A DNA stretch of 64,000 nucleotides from contig CM065299.1 in the NCBI GenBank assembly GCA_032871835.1, positions 5,489,001 through 5,553,000 of the forward strand, in the 5' to 3' direction. The position numbers and the translations under genes were made by a program. Origin of the DNA: Dipteronia dyeriana. Taxonomy: Eukaryota > Streptophyta > Magnoliopsida > Sapindales > Sapindaceae. Of this stretch, positions 11,226-22,431 are shown piece by piece (position 1 is the stretch's first letter; every line of letters begins with the position of its first letter). The notes under the pieces were generated by a model. The model did no database searches and had not been told where the DNA came from. It worked only from the letters and a program-made list of their open reading frames with translations.

Positions 11226-12156
11226 TATGGGTCGTCCTACAGACATTTTTCATTTGTTGTTTTCGAAAAGAAAAATGAAAATGAAAATGAAAATAATATT
11301 TTTTGTTTCAGTTTTGAAATAAAAAACATGTCTGATAGTATATATAAAAAGCTGTATTCTGAAAATAAAAACACAGAAAACACGTTTGGTAGGTGAATCG
11401 AAAAAAATCTATATTTGACAAAAAATTGATCCAAAATATCAAAAAATATCATTAAATAAAAAATTGTTAGATAATTTATCTGAAATTCTGGCTATCTAAG
11501 TAGCTACCAGACGACTTCCATTCCTCTGGCTCCCACCATAAATCCTGCGGAAAGCACCAACACCAAACCTCCCCTCAAGTAGATTTTCCTGGCCATTGAA
11601 GCAGCTCGGACATAGTACCAGTCCGTGTCATAGGGAGCAAGCTCCTTAAGTTGAGTTGTCTTCACAATATTAGTCCATAGGGGAAGCTTCATCTTTCCAG
11701 ATCGCTTGAGATGGGCTGAGTAAGCCTTGACGAACTCGTGAGGAGAGACATCCTTGACCGTCTTAGCAGTAGCCGTGGTTGGAAAAACAAGCAAGCGGAG
11801 CTCGAGAGCTGTTTTGGAGGTGGGGTGGGGTTCGGCTGAAAGGAGGAAGATGAGAAGAAGAAACAAGAAGATGAAGATGAAGAAAGAAGGAGATGAAGAG
11901 AGACTGATTGTCGATGAGAAAAAAGAAAAAAGAAAAAGTTAATTTTATTGTTAATTTCTTTGAAAAACAAAAACAAAAACAAAGAGATCATGTATTTTGT
12001 GTTTTTCAAATATCTTAACCGCTAACACTAATTTCATTTTTTATTTTCTGTAAATAAAATGAAAAATGTTTAATGAATGCGAATTGGAAATCAATTTTGG
12101 AAAACAAAAAATAAAAACGGACCGAAAAACAGAAGTAGGACGAGGGACCAGTTGTC
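11226..12156. mobile_element. Inserted segment carrying a ribosomal protein S19 fragment
   Basis: Compared with copy 2 (TCTGATTTGGTAAAG leading into GAAGCATATACTCTG), about 0.9 kb is added here. The two flanks of the insert share inverted A/T-rich words: GTTTTCGAAAAG and a run of GAAAATGAAAAT on the left, GAAAACAAAAAATAAAAACGG on the right. That suggests terminal inverted repeats. The cargo is a minus-strand fragment of a host ribosomal protein gene with its pyrimidine-rich leader. It may be a gene-capturing TIR element or a retrocopy; the ends are not precise enough to decide. Confidence 0.45.
11508..11776 (-). pseudogene. RPS19: Truncated 40S ribosomal protein S19 (eS19) pseudogene
   Basis: Cytosolic eS19 is a small-subunit protein of about 143 residues. 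The minus strand here encodes the recognisable N-terminal part, with [40 protein letters not shown] and IYLRGG. The expected start codon is ACG (11774-11776) instead of ATG. A one-base deletion near 11568 shifts the frame, after which the conserved [12 protein letters not shown] segment reads in the next frame. Similarity stops near 11508, so about the last 50 residues are missing. No intron is seen in the coding part. Upstream (11777-11940) is a C/T-rich stretch like a ribosomal protein leader. Clearly non-functional as S19. Confidence 0.9.
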
Positions 12157-12245
12157 AAAAGTGAAGCTTATACTCTGTTCGGTCTTCATTTCAGATTCAT
12201 TCTTCAATTTGGTTTTTTTCTGTGTATGGTTTTGGCTGTACATTT

Positions 12246-13100
12246 AATAGTTGTTATGATAATATTAGAAACTTATATTTTTTTCTGTTTGGCAAATTTA
12301 GCTATTTGATCACTCTGTTCTGTCTGTTTTGATGCTCATTATTGTTGGTTTGTATTAGATCCTTCAAGTTCCATTAATGGCACAAAAGTGTTTTGAAATG
12401 GGAAAGTTTACCAGGTTGTCCATGGCTACTGTATGTTTGTATTATTGATGAATATTTACAGGGCTGTTTGGTGTCTGTATAAAAATTACATGGCTTCTGT
12501 ATTTGTATAATTAACAGGTCCTTTACGTGTTGTTTGTTGATTCAAGCCTTCAAGGGCATATTTACTGGGCTCGTTTATGGGAATCCATGTACTGTGGAAA
12601 ATTACACTTGTGTGGCGAATTTTAAGTGAGTCTTCTCATGAATCATGATTAGCCACAAATTGTGTGCAGTTCCTCAGCTCCGGTTCATTTTTTTTTTCAA
12701 GCAACATACACAGATGCAACGGTGTTTTCACCGACGAGACCATCATAATACCTCCCTATCCTTTAAAGAAACTTTTCTCTTATTATATATGGAAAACATC
12801 ATAACCATCCTTATGTTTGAAGAATTATCACTTTTATCTGATGGTTTTGAGAATTTGACAATTTAATTTCTATATTTACATTCATAAGCAAAATAATTCT
12901 ATCTTATTTCAATTTATATTAAACTTATCTCTCTTTATCATTAGCATTTTCATTCATTTTTGTTGAAAAAACTAATATTAATAATATTTAAAACTATATT
13001 TACTTAAAAATTACAAACAGAGAAACAAAAAAAAAATATATTATTACAAAAAAAAAACATACAAAATACAAAATTTCATAAAATTATAATAACGCTAACA
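12246..13100. other. Unexplained sequence between duplicated segments
   Basis: This roughly 0.85 kb separates two segments that are nearly adjacent in copy 2 (9235 and 9330). The left half is less AT-rich and has no long frame. The right half (12880-13100) is very AT-rich. No gene or terminal repeats were recognised. Confidence 0.4.
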
Positions 13101-13475
13101 AAAGTAAAGACTATTTTAATCCCGATTTTTTTTAATCCCTTCATTATAATTATCTCTTTGTTATAAATGTCCCATAATTACCTTCTGGAAGCTTTAGTCG
13201 ACAATCAAATATGAAAGAAAGAACATTCAATAAACTTTAGCAGAATTCGAGATATTTAAGCACCCAAAATTATAAAACTACAAAGTGATTTAACACATGC
13301 AACGGAATTTTCTCAATTTGAATTAAATCATCAAGAAAAAAAGGCAAGTTCATATATTGTAATGACCAATTTTTTTTGAAAAAAAATATCCTTCCAAAAT
13401 TGAGAACCAAAACTATAACTTTTGTCTGCAAATAAAAGTTCAAAAGCACAAAATAAAATGAGTACTAAATACTCT

Positions 13476-15499
<2,024 letters not shown>

Positions 15500-15517
15500 T
15501 TTGTGATTTGATGTGCG

Positions 15518-15653
15518 TTAGGGTTTTGAGAGGAGCGGCTGCAACTTCAAAGGGTACACGACAATAGTGAAAATGGTTTGATATATGGAGACTGGAGAGG
15601 GTTTATGGTTTTGATGTTAATTGACTGTATTACCCTTCTTTAAACTAGGGTTT
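15518..15653 (-). promoter_or_regulatory. Telo-box motifs upstream of RPL8
   Basis: On the minus strand, AAACCCTAA lies at 15518-15526, about 20 bases before the start codon. AAACCCTAG lies at 15645-15653. Telo-boxes of this form are a known feature of plant ribosomal protein and translation-factor promoters. Confidence 0.7.
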
Positions 15654-15894
15654 ACTTCATCACTCATCAGGAATTCAGGATCGGATTAGTAGTTGTGATT
15701 CTTGTGAACTAGTGATTAACTTTTTATTTCTTTTTTTTTTGGTGGTTTTCTAAAGTCTAAACAATCAATTGTAAATTTTAAATAATCTATATAAATATTA
15801 ATTTAAAGATAATTTTTGTACAATTTTTTTTTTTACATAATTCATTTTTTCAATTTTTTTCTATCATGGAAACGAATTTTGCATACGTTATGAA

Positions 15895-16321
15895 TAGGGA
15901 TGGCAATGCATCAGATTGGATATGGATACCCAATATCCATCTCCGTATCCGTTTGAGATATATATCTCCATCCCCATTTATAAATAAACGGGACGAATTT
16001 GGATAATCCGCTAATTAAAATAGAGATATTCATTCCCGTTCCGTTTATATTCGTATTCGACGAAAAAAACTTTAAATTTTATAGTTTACAAAAGAAAAAT
16101 ATAACTAACATATGTAACGGTACATTTTATTCCATTTAAATATAAAAAATACATCCAATAAAGTTCAAATATAAAAATTGATAATAACTTATATAATTAG
16201 AATTAATAACTATATAATAAATTTTTATATTTTTAAAATATTAAAATATATAATGGATCTGAATGGTCCATAGACGGTATCCATCCCCATCTCCGAAAAT
16301 AAAATGGATATTGACATTGTA
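15895..16321. mobile_element. TAGGGATGGCAA-family hAT-like element, degenerate
   Basis: It begins TAGGGATGGCAATGC and ends with GATATTGACATTGTA, an eroded inverted form of the same terminus. Inside are the inverted words ATGGATACC and GGTATCCAT near the ends. The target duplication is unclear. The right end abuts the duplicated terpene synthase promoter. Confidence 0.55.
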
Positions 16322-16322
16322 A

Positions 16323-16515
16323 TATAAACGCGGGATATTGAGGATTTGAGGACACATTCGATCACACTCAATATTTAGAAGTTGCAGATACAATTGTTAC
16401 TATGAAAATGGCAAAAATGGTCAGAACTTGTTCTATTTCTCTACGTTCAGTGGCAGGAGTTTTTCTTGTTTCTCCCTTAGAAGCACTTTTTCCTTGGAAG
16501 CTAGACAAACAGTCA
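16323..16515 (+). pseudogene. Orphan copy of the TPS-g promoter, leader and first exon
   Basis: The sequence matches 28864-29080 of the intact TPS-g gene: an ATATAAA word, GATATTGAGGATTTGAGGAC, ACAATTGTTACTATGAAAATGG, then an in-frame first exon from ATG at 16402. The leader peptide keeps the shared segments SVAGV and SP-L-E/K-ALF. After about 38 codons the similarity stops and the frame ends soon after. No other TPS exon follows. It is a partial duplicate that could still be transcribed but cannot encode a synthase. Confidence 0.85.
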
Positions 16516-16599
16516 AAAAATTTGGTATCCAAATAATGTGATATCTCTAAAATCCAATCATATAATTGTAATACAAAGAAATCAAGGTTTCCATACAAT

Positions 16600-16712
16600 T
16601 TAGACACTAAATTTGAACAAAGTAACGTTACTGTTTTCCGCTTCTCCCAAGCCAGGATTAACCCAAGCTCCATAAAAGCTGCTATGAGTGACAATATTTG
16701 CACCTCTCAAAA
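16600..16712 (-). other. Orphan terminal-exon-like fragment, unrecognised
   Basis: After an acceptor-like GTACGTACAG on the minus strand, an open frame of about 36 codons reads LRGANIVTHSSFYGAWVNPG and then a Glu/Asn/Ser-rich end before TAA at 16602-16600. An AT-rich 3' UTR-like stretch follows. Base composition is richer than its surroundings. I do not recognise the protein family, and no upstream exon was found. It could be the last exon of a decayed gene or a chance frame. Confidence 0.3.
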
Positions 16713-16719
16713 CTGTACG

Positions 16720-17700
16720 TACATCCCAAATTAGTATATTTTTAAAGATCCAAAAATACCCTTTAGTAAAATTACCAATAAGAATAAGAGTTTGGTTTGG
16801 CTATTGAAAAATCTCTATTACGAAAAGATCTTTTTGTAGTAAATCTATTATAAATAAAGCTTTTTTTAATAAAATTATAGTTTTTGTTGGTAGATTTTTT
16901 TTTTTAAATGTCTATTTGGAGAAACACCTCCCCATGAGCTTTTACCCAATAGATGTTTAAATTCTACTAGTCTCTATTCAATTTAAAATAGACAATCTAA
17001 AAAGCTCAATCAAACAACTCTAAAAAAACTCAAATAGACGTTTGTAGACCTTTTGAGACAGTAGAAAGCTCAATCAAATGAGCACTAATTGTTTGTAAGT
17101 AAGTCCACCAATAATTATTAATTAGTTTCCAATTTTTATATCTTGTGAAAAAAAAAATCCTTTTAGTGATTTGATTTTGATATTAACATATATCATTAAA
17201 ATTTCTTTATATTTTCCCTATATTCTCTTTCAAAATATAATTTAAAATATATTTTTAATTTCTTTTAAGGAAATAAAAATTGACTACTATAGAATGAATC
17301 AAAGTTTTCCAAAGTTATTTGTAAAAAAAAAACAAGTTTTAAATTATTTTTATTAAAAGAACAAAATTATTATAAATTGTTTTAAAATTATTATAAATTG
17401 TTTTCTCTATAATATTTGATTTTTTTTCTAAACTTCACTAACACTTTTCTACTTTCATATAAATTGGTATATTATATAAACATTGCATCCATACGACTTT
17501 TCCAAAAACCTCAAATTAGAGTAATTTTGTTGATAGAAAACAATAAAGAAGAAATGAAAAGGGTTGCTTGACATGAGGAGAGAGAAAAGGAAAAAAGGAG
17601 TTTGATATTGTGAAAGGAAAATATGAAAGAGAAAACAAAATAAGTTAAGAGAAAGAATAATGATATATATTTTTTTTTTTTTTTAAATAACATTGATATA
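16720..17700. other. AT-rich intergenic, no gene seen
   Basis: Contains AT-rich sequence with short inverted words such as AGCTCAATCAAA near 17005 and 17066. This may be a decayed MITE. No exon candidates. Confidence 0.5.
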
Positions 17701-17710
17701 ATTAAAAGAA

Positions 17711-19244
17711 GACTAATTGACACTTATGCCCCATAAACTATACTCGAATTTGCACATTACCCCTTAAACTTTTTTTTTTGCCATTAAACCCTCTGAACTT
17801 TCATAAATTAACAATAGATGACGGAACTGTAACGCCATCAATTTTTCTATCGTGGAAATTGTACTAAGTTCCCCTTACTATTTAAATAATTGCATCAAAC
17901 TGGAAAAATATAATAACGCGACTTAAATATCCTACTGAACAAATTTTAAAAATTATTTTAAAAAAAATAATAAATTGAAATAATGGTTAAATAACAATAA
18001 AATTATGAACTTATTGACAGAGAAAATTAAATAAATAGAAAAATGAAATTTTAAATTGATTTAACAATTATTTAAATTATTATTTTTATTTAAATATCCC
18101 TAAATATAAAACTCATATGAATATATATATATATATATATATTTTAAGAAAAATTATCATTTAAATTGTCTTTTTTTATTTAAATATCATTAAATATCAA
18201 TTGTTCATTTACATTAACAAGGGTAAAATAAAGTAAAAAAATAAATAAAAATAATGATAATAATAATAATATAATAATAATAGTAAAATAAATAAAATAA
18301 AATAAAATAATAATTATTATTATTTTAAAAAATAATAATGTAGATATTTAAATTGATCTCCACTGTCCATCTCAAATATCATGGTGGTGATCAAATTACA
18401 ATAATAACAATAACAACAACAACAATAATAATAATAAAAAAAAAATTACAAGAAAATTGAACATAAAAAAAGTTGAAGGGTATAAAGATCCAGGATCTCC
18501 TCCTTGCATCTCAAAGGATGTTAGAGTAGACTGATTTTGATTCACCCTCCAATATGGATCTATACTAGGGATGACAAAAATCTCCGACCCACCCCAAACC
18601 CCCAGGTCGGGGATCTATGAATAAAAAATAATATTACTATTATTATTTGTTTATATTATTATTATTATTATTTCCATATTAATATTTTATTATTTTATTA
18701 TTTTATTCTTATTATCATATCATTTTATTATTATTATTATTTATTTATTATTTATATTTTTGACATTATTAATACCCTTGTTATTGTAAATAAACAAGTG
18801 ATATTTAGAGATATTTAAATAAAAAAAGATAATTTAAATAATGATTCTTATTAAATAATTTAAATATTAATATGAATTTTATATTTTGAGATATTTAAAT
18901 ACAAGTAATAATTTAAATAATTGTTAATTTTTTTATTTCTCTATTTAATTTTCTTTATCAAAAAGTTCAGAATTTTATTATTATTTCAAATTTAAATTTT
19001 TATTTTCAAAATTTGGCCAGATTGGTATTTAGATCACATTATTATACTTTTTCGGTTATATGCAAGTATGTAAATAATAAGGGGAACTTAGTGTAATTTG
19101 CCATGACAGAAAATTGACGATGTTACTGTTCTGTCAACTATTGTCAATTTATGAAAGTTCAGGGGGTTTAATGGTGAAAAAAAATATATAGTGGTAAGGT
19201 GTAAATTCCGACATAGTTTAGGGTGGCATCAGTGCAAATTAGCC
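17711..19244. mobile_element. Non-autonomous Mutator-like element with ~170-bp TIRs
   Basis: The 1,534-bp element has about 170 bp of imperfect terminal inverted repeat. The left end begins GACTAATTGACACTTATGCC; the inverted right end begins GGCTAATTTGCACTGATGCC. Both share ACCCCTTAAAC-like and CCTCTGAACTTTCATAAATT segments. Flanks TTAAAAGAA (17702-17710) and TTAACAAAA (19245-19253) match at 7 of 9, a 9-bp duplication as in Mutator. The interior is low-complexity TAA/AAT repeats plus a truncated TAGGGATGAC terminus near 18567. The TIR resembles that of the coding element at 22012-27230. Confidence 0.8.
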
Positions 19245-19305
19245 TTAACAAAATTTAAAGATAATAAAAAAATTTTAAATAATAATAATATATGTGGGTG
19301 GTGTG

Positions 19306-19863
19306 TAGGGATGGCAGCGGGTCGAGTTTGAGTGAGTTTTGTAAAATCCAAACCCTCATCCGTGAAAATTTTTCTCACCCACGTCCGTTCTCGAATCTAC
19401 GTAGGTAAGCGGGTTCGTGGGCGGGTTATGGCTGCACTCATACCCTCACTTGCGAACCCACGTAACAATACGGGTTCACAGGTGGATGCTTTACTCGCTG
19501 GATATCTACGAACCCACGAACCCGCGATTTATCATTTGTAAATTTCAACATGTAATCACCTATTTGATACATAATTGAATTAAATTTCCATTTCTAATTC
19601 CCTATTTGATACATTACAAAACAATAATAATCATAAAAATAAAATGACCAAAAATAATTCAAATGTCTATGTATGTTTATATACAAGTATTTTATTTATA
19701 CGGGTTCACGGGCTCAACCCGGGGGTTCATTTTTTCAACCCGCACCCGCCCGCGAACCCACCGGGTTTTTTATTAAACTGGGTTCGCGGATCGTAAATTC
19801 ACCATCCACACCCAACCTTACAGGGTCGGGTTCGGGCAAATGCGGGTCAAATTGCCATTCCTA
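19306..19863. mobile_element. TAGGGATGGCA-family hAT-like MITE, perfect 8-bp target duplication
   Basis: The 558-bp element has termini TAGGGATGGCA and TTGCCATTCCTA. It is flanked by a perfect direct repeat GTGGTGTG at 19298-19305 and 19864-19871. The internal sequence is rich in GGGTTCG and CGAACCC words in both orientations. The perfect duplication suggests it is the youngest of this family in the window. The short frames inside are not conserved coding sequence. Confidence 0.9.
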
Positions 19864-20269
19864 GTGGTGTGTACTAAAGAAATGATATTTTTGGCATTAA
19901 GTGAGGTTTATTTACAAACTATAAAAAAATATTAAAATTTTGATAGCTATGTTTACGAAAATTGTGTACATACAGTTTTTAAAGGTTGTTATTATCACAG
20001 GAAATAGGGGGTTTTGACACTTTTTTAAGTTGAATTTTCAACACTATCTTTGTTTTAATAACTTATATTTAAAATGTAAGGAAAAATGCAAGTGATTTTC
20101 AAATGCTCTTACTGTACACATTTTTAAATTTTTTTTTTTGACTTTTACTTTTGGAAGTTACTTTGAAGTTATCTGAGATCTACTTCTCTCTTTAACTGAC
20201 TTAAAGTGAAAAACTCTCTAAATTGAAATCTAAGTTCATCTTCTTCTCCAACAAGTTTGACGTTCATAT

Positions 20270-20340
20270 AGTTACATAAGATCACTCTTCTTATCAGTTT
20301 GTGAATATCAAACTGATAAGATGAGTGGTCTTATGCAACT
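20270..20340. repeat. 32-bp inverted repeat with 7-base loop
   Basis: Arms 20270-20301 and 20309-20340 are inverted copies with 3 mismatches in 32, around the loop TGAATAT. The stem ends include AAACTGATAAG and CTTATCAGTTT. It sits inside a TIR element. The size is in the range of a miRNA-like or MITE hairpin; there is no evidence of processing. Confidence 0.8.
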
Positions 20341-20479
20341 TCGAAACTCTAGACCATCAATGAAACTCTAGGTCAAATATAATAATGGCTATCTCCTATC
20401 GAGTGGATGTGATCAGCTTATTGAAGCTTATTGAAGTTTATTAAATCTTATAAACGCTTATAGAAAACTATACTAAAGT

Positions 20480-20665
20480 CTCGGACAAAGTCCCGGAGAG
20501 TGTTATAGAAGTTTCGGAGAGTGTTACAGAAGTCTCAAAGACTTTCTCCGAGACTTCTATAACACTCTCAAAGACTTCTATAACACTCTTCGAGACTCTT
20601 ATAACACTCTCTGAGATTTCTGTAACACTCTCCAAGACTTATATCAAGACTTGTAGAACATGCTC
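20480..20665. repeat. Short-unit repeat, both orientations
   Basis: Units of about 23 bp built on GAGACTTCTATAACACTCTC recur at least four times between 20545 and 20650. Two inverted copies (GAGAGTGTTATAGAAG and GAGAGTGTTACAGAAG) precede them at 20497 and 20518. The block can fold on itself. No coding role is apparent. Confidence 0.7.
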
Positions 20666-21144
20666 CGAGACTTTCCCTAACATATTTAATGTTCATCGTC
20701 CTCCTCACTCGCAAATCTCAACCCTTAACAACTTTAATAATGGAAGACGAAACCCAATTTGGGTTTTAAATTGAACAAAAAACTGTCGACCCCTGAGTCT
20801 GTCAACGTAGCCCCACTTAGTCATCGTTCGAGTGATAATCTGGGTTTCAATGAGACTTTCTCTTTCTACTTCATAACTTTGTCACTGTAAACTGAATGAA
20901 AGAAAGCTGACTTGGAACAACTGTTGGGGGTATTTTTGTCAATTCACTATAATAGATGCCTTTTAAACAGAGGTTAATAAAACATAGACAGTGTTAAAAA
21001 GTCACATCCAAAAAAATATCATTTAATTTTTGGATTCATTATTATCGCTACTCATATGCTGCCCCGCTAGGCCGCCCATAAAGAAAAATATTTTTTTAAA
21101 AAAATATATATAAAAATTAAAATATTAATCAACTTGAGAAAGGG

Positions 21145-21187
<43 letters not shown>

Positions 21188-21189
<2 letters not shown>

Positions 21190-21845
21190 GGTGAGTGATA
21201 TCTAGAGCCACTGATTTGGTGAGGTGGTTCCTAAATGACCATTAGTTTTTCGAAATGGTTCAAATTAGCTATTTTATAAAAAGAAAATATCAATTGTACT
21301 CACTTTATTCATTAATTGTTTGAAGTTACTTTCTCTTGTATCCTAACCTGTTAGAATATATGTCAAAATAGTAAAACATGTTTTGTACTGGTTTTTTACA
21401 TATATGTTAACTATTTTTTTTATCATGATTACTTTATAAAACATGAAGTATTGCCCGTAAAATTCTTATATTCAAATCATTACTTTATATATATAATTAA
21501 ATAATCAATTAATCATGAAATAAGTTTTGATGTCATCCCAAATTAATCGGGACAAAAAATATTGCCCATAAAAATAATAAGTTAATCAAATCATCAATTT
21601 TTATACATAGTTAAATAATCAAAATATATAAAATATTATCCATAAAATCCTTTATGGGTGTCATATCATATATAAAGTAGCTTTTTGTTATATTTTAACA
21701 GAATGACTGTCAATTAACAATATTTTATCAAAATGGTGATTTTGGAACAATGCTTTGTTAAAATGATGATTTTGAAATAATTTAAACGGTGGATGATTTT
21801 TTTGGGACTCCATCCACCGATTAATGACGTCTAGTGCTATTTTTT
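21188..21845. mobile_element. Possible MITE
   Basis: The left end (ATATCTAGAGCCACTGATTTGG, shortened here) and the inverted right end (AGCACTAGACGTCATTAATCGG) are imperfect inverted repeats of about 40 bp. It follows a long TA repeat (21147-21186). No target duplication is clear and the assignment is tentative. Confidence 0.35.
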
Positions 21846-22431
21846 TATATAAAAAAAAACCCTAAGTACACTTGCCTTTTTGGTTATAGAAGTTATGTTA
21901 TTAGGAGTCAATTAAACATAGTCGGAGAATGAATTCAAAAACGGCAACCCGTTGAATATATCTTGATTTGCTAGTTGCTACTAGTCTACTACGTTTTCTT
22001 TATTGGGTTAATAGCAATGATTCCCTCTATACTTATAACGGAGTTGTATAGTGCCCCCTGAATTTTTTTTCTTGGCACTTAACCCTCTAAACTTCCATTA
22101 ATTTGTAAAATCAGACGAAATACTAACTTCAGTCCATTATTTGATCAGCTGCTCTGCACGTGATTGTACACATGGTGGTAAATCTGGAATTGAAATAAAT
22201 ACATTTTGGAGGGCAAAAATGCAACTACCTAACAAAATCCCTAAATCCTCAATTCATCGTCAACCTCGTTCGAAATTGCGATTATGGTTTTGAAAATCAG
22301 CCTCAATTCATTTAATCAACGCCATTGAAGTTGAAAAAGTTTGGCATCTTGTATAAATCGTATATTTTCTACATCGACGTCGTCTGCTAGGTGTTCTTCA
22401 GCTTGATTTGGATTAATTCAACAATTGAGTG

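Larger units (their letters stand above)
9597..13365. repeat. Segmental duplication, copy 3 (next to RPL8), enlarged by insertions
   Basis: This copy contains the same landmarks as copies 1 and 2. It has grown by a TAGGGATG-family element (10059-11196, itself carrying a nested MITE), an inserted segment with an S19 fragment (about 11226-12156), and about 0.85 kb near 12246-13100. It ends a little over 100 bp from the RPL8 stop codon and is probably the original location, with copies 1 and 2 derived from it or from a common tandem array. Confidence 0.65.
20005..21012. mobile_element. TIR element related to the 4.2-5.6 kb element
   Basis: The left end GTTTTGACACTTTTTTAAG...CAACACTATC and the inverted right end (ATGTGACTTTTTAACACTGTC, TGTTTTATTAACC) are imperfect inverted repeats over about 80 bp. 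Similar words occur at 4196-4270. The interior contains the hairpin at 20270-20340 and a short-unit repeat at 20480-20665. The target duplication was not resolved. Confidence 0.5.

Noticed and set aside
19332..19864. Two frames of 63-69 codons with Arg/Pro-rich content
   Set aside because: They lie inside a hAT-like MITE with a perfect target duplication and derive from GGGTTCG repeats.
21147..21186. Long TA repeat as a structural or origin element
   Set aside because: TA microsatellites of this kind recur at 18120, 44694, 48372, 51190 and 52300 and are ordinary in AT-rich plant DNA.
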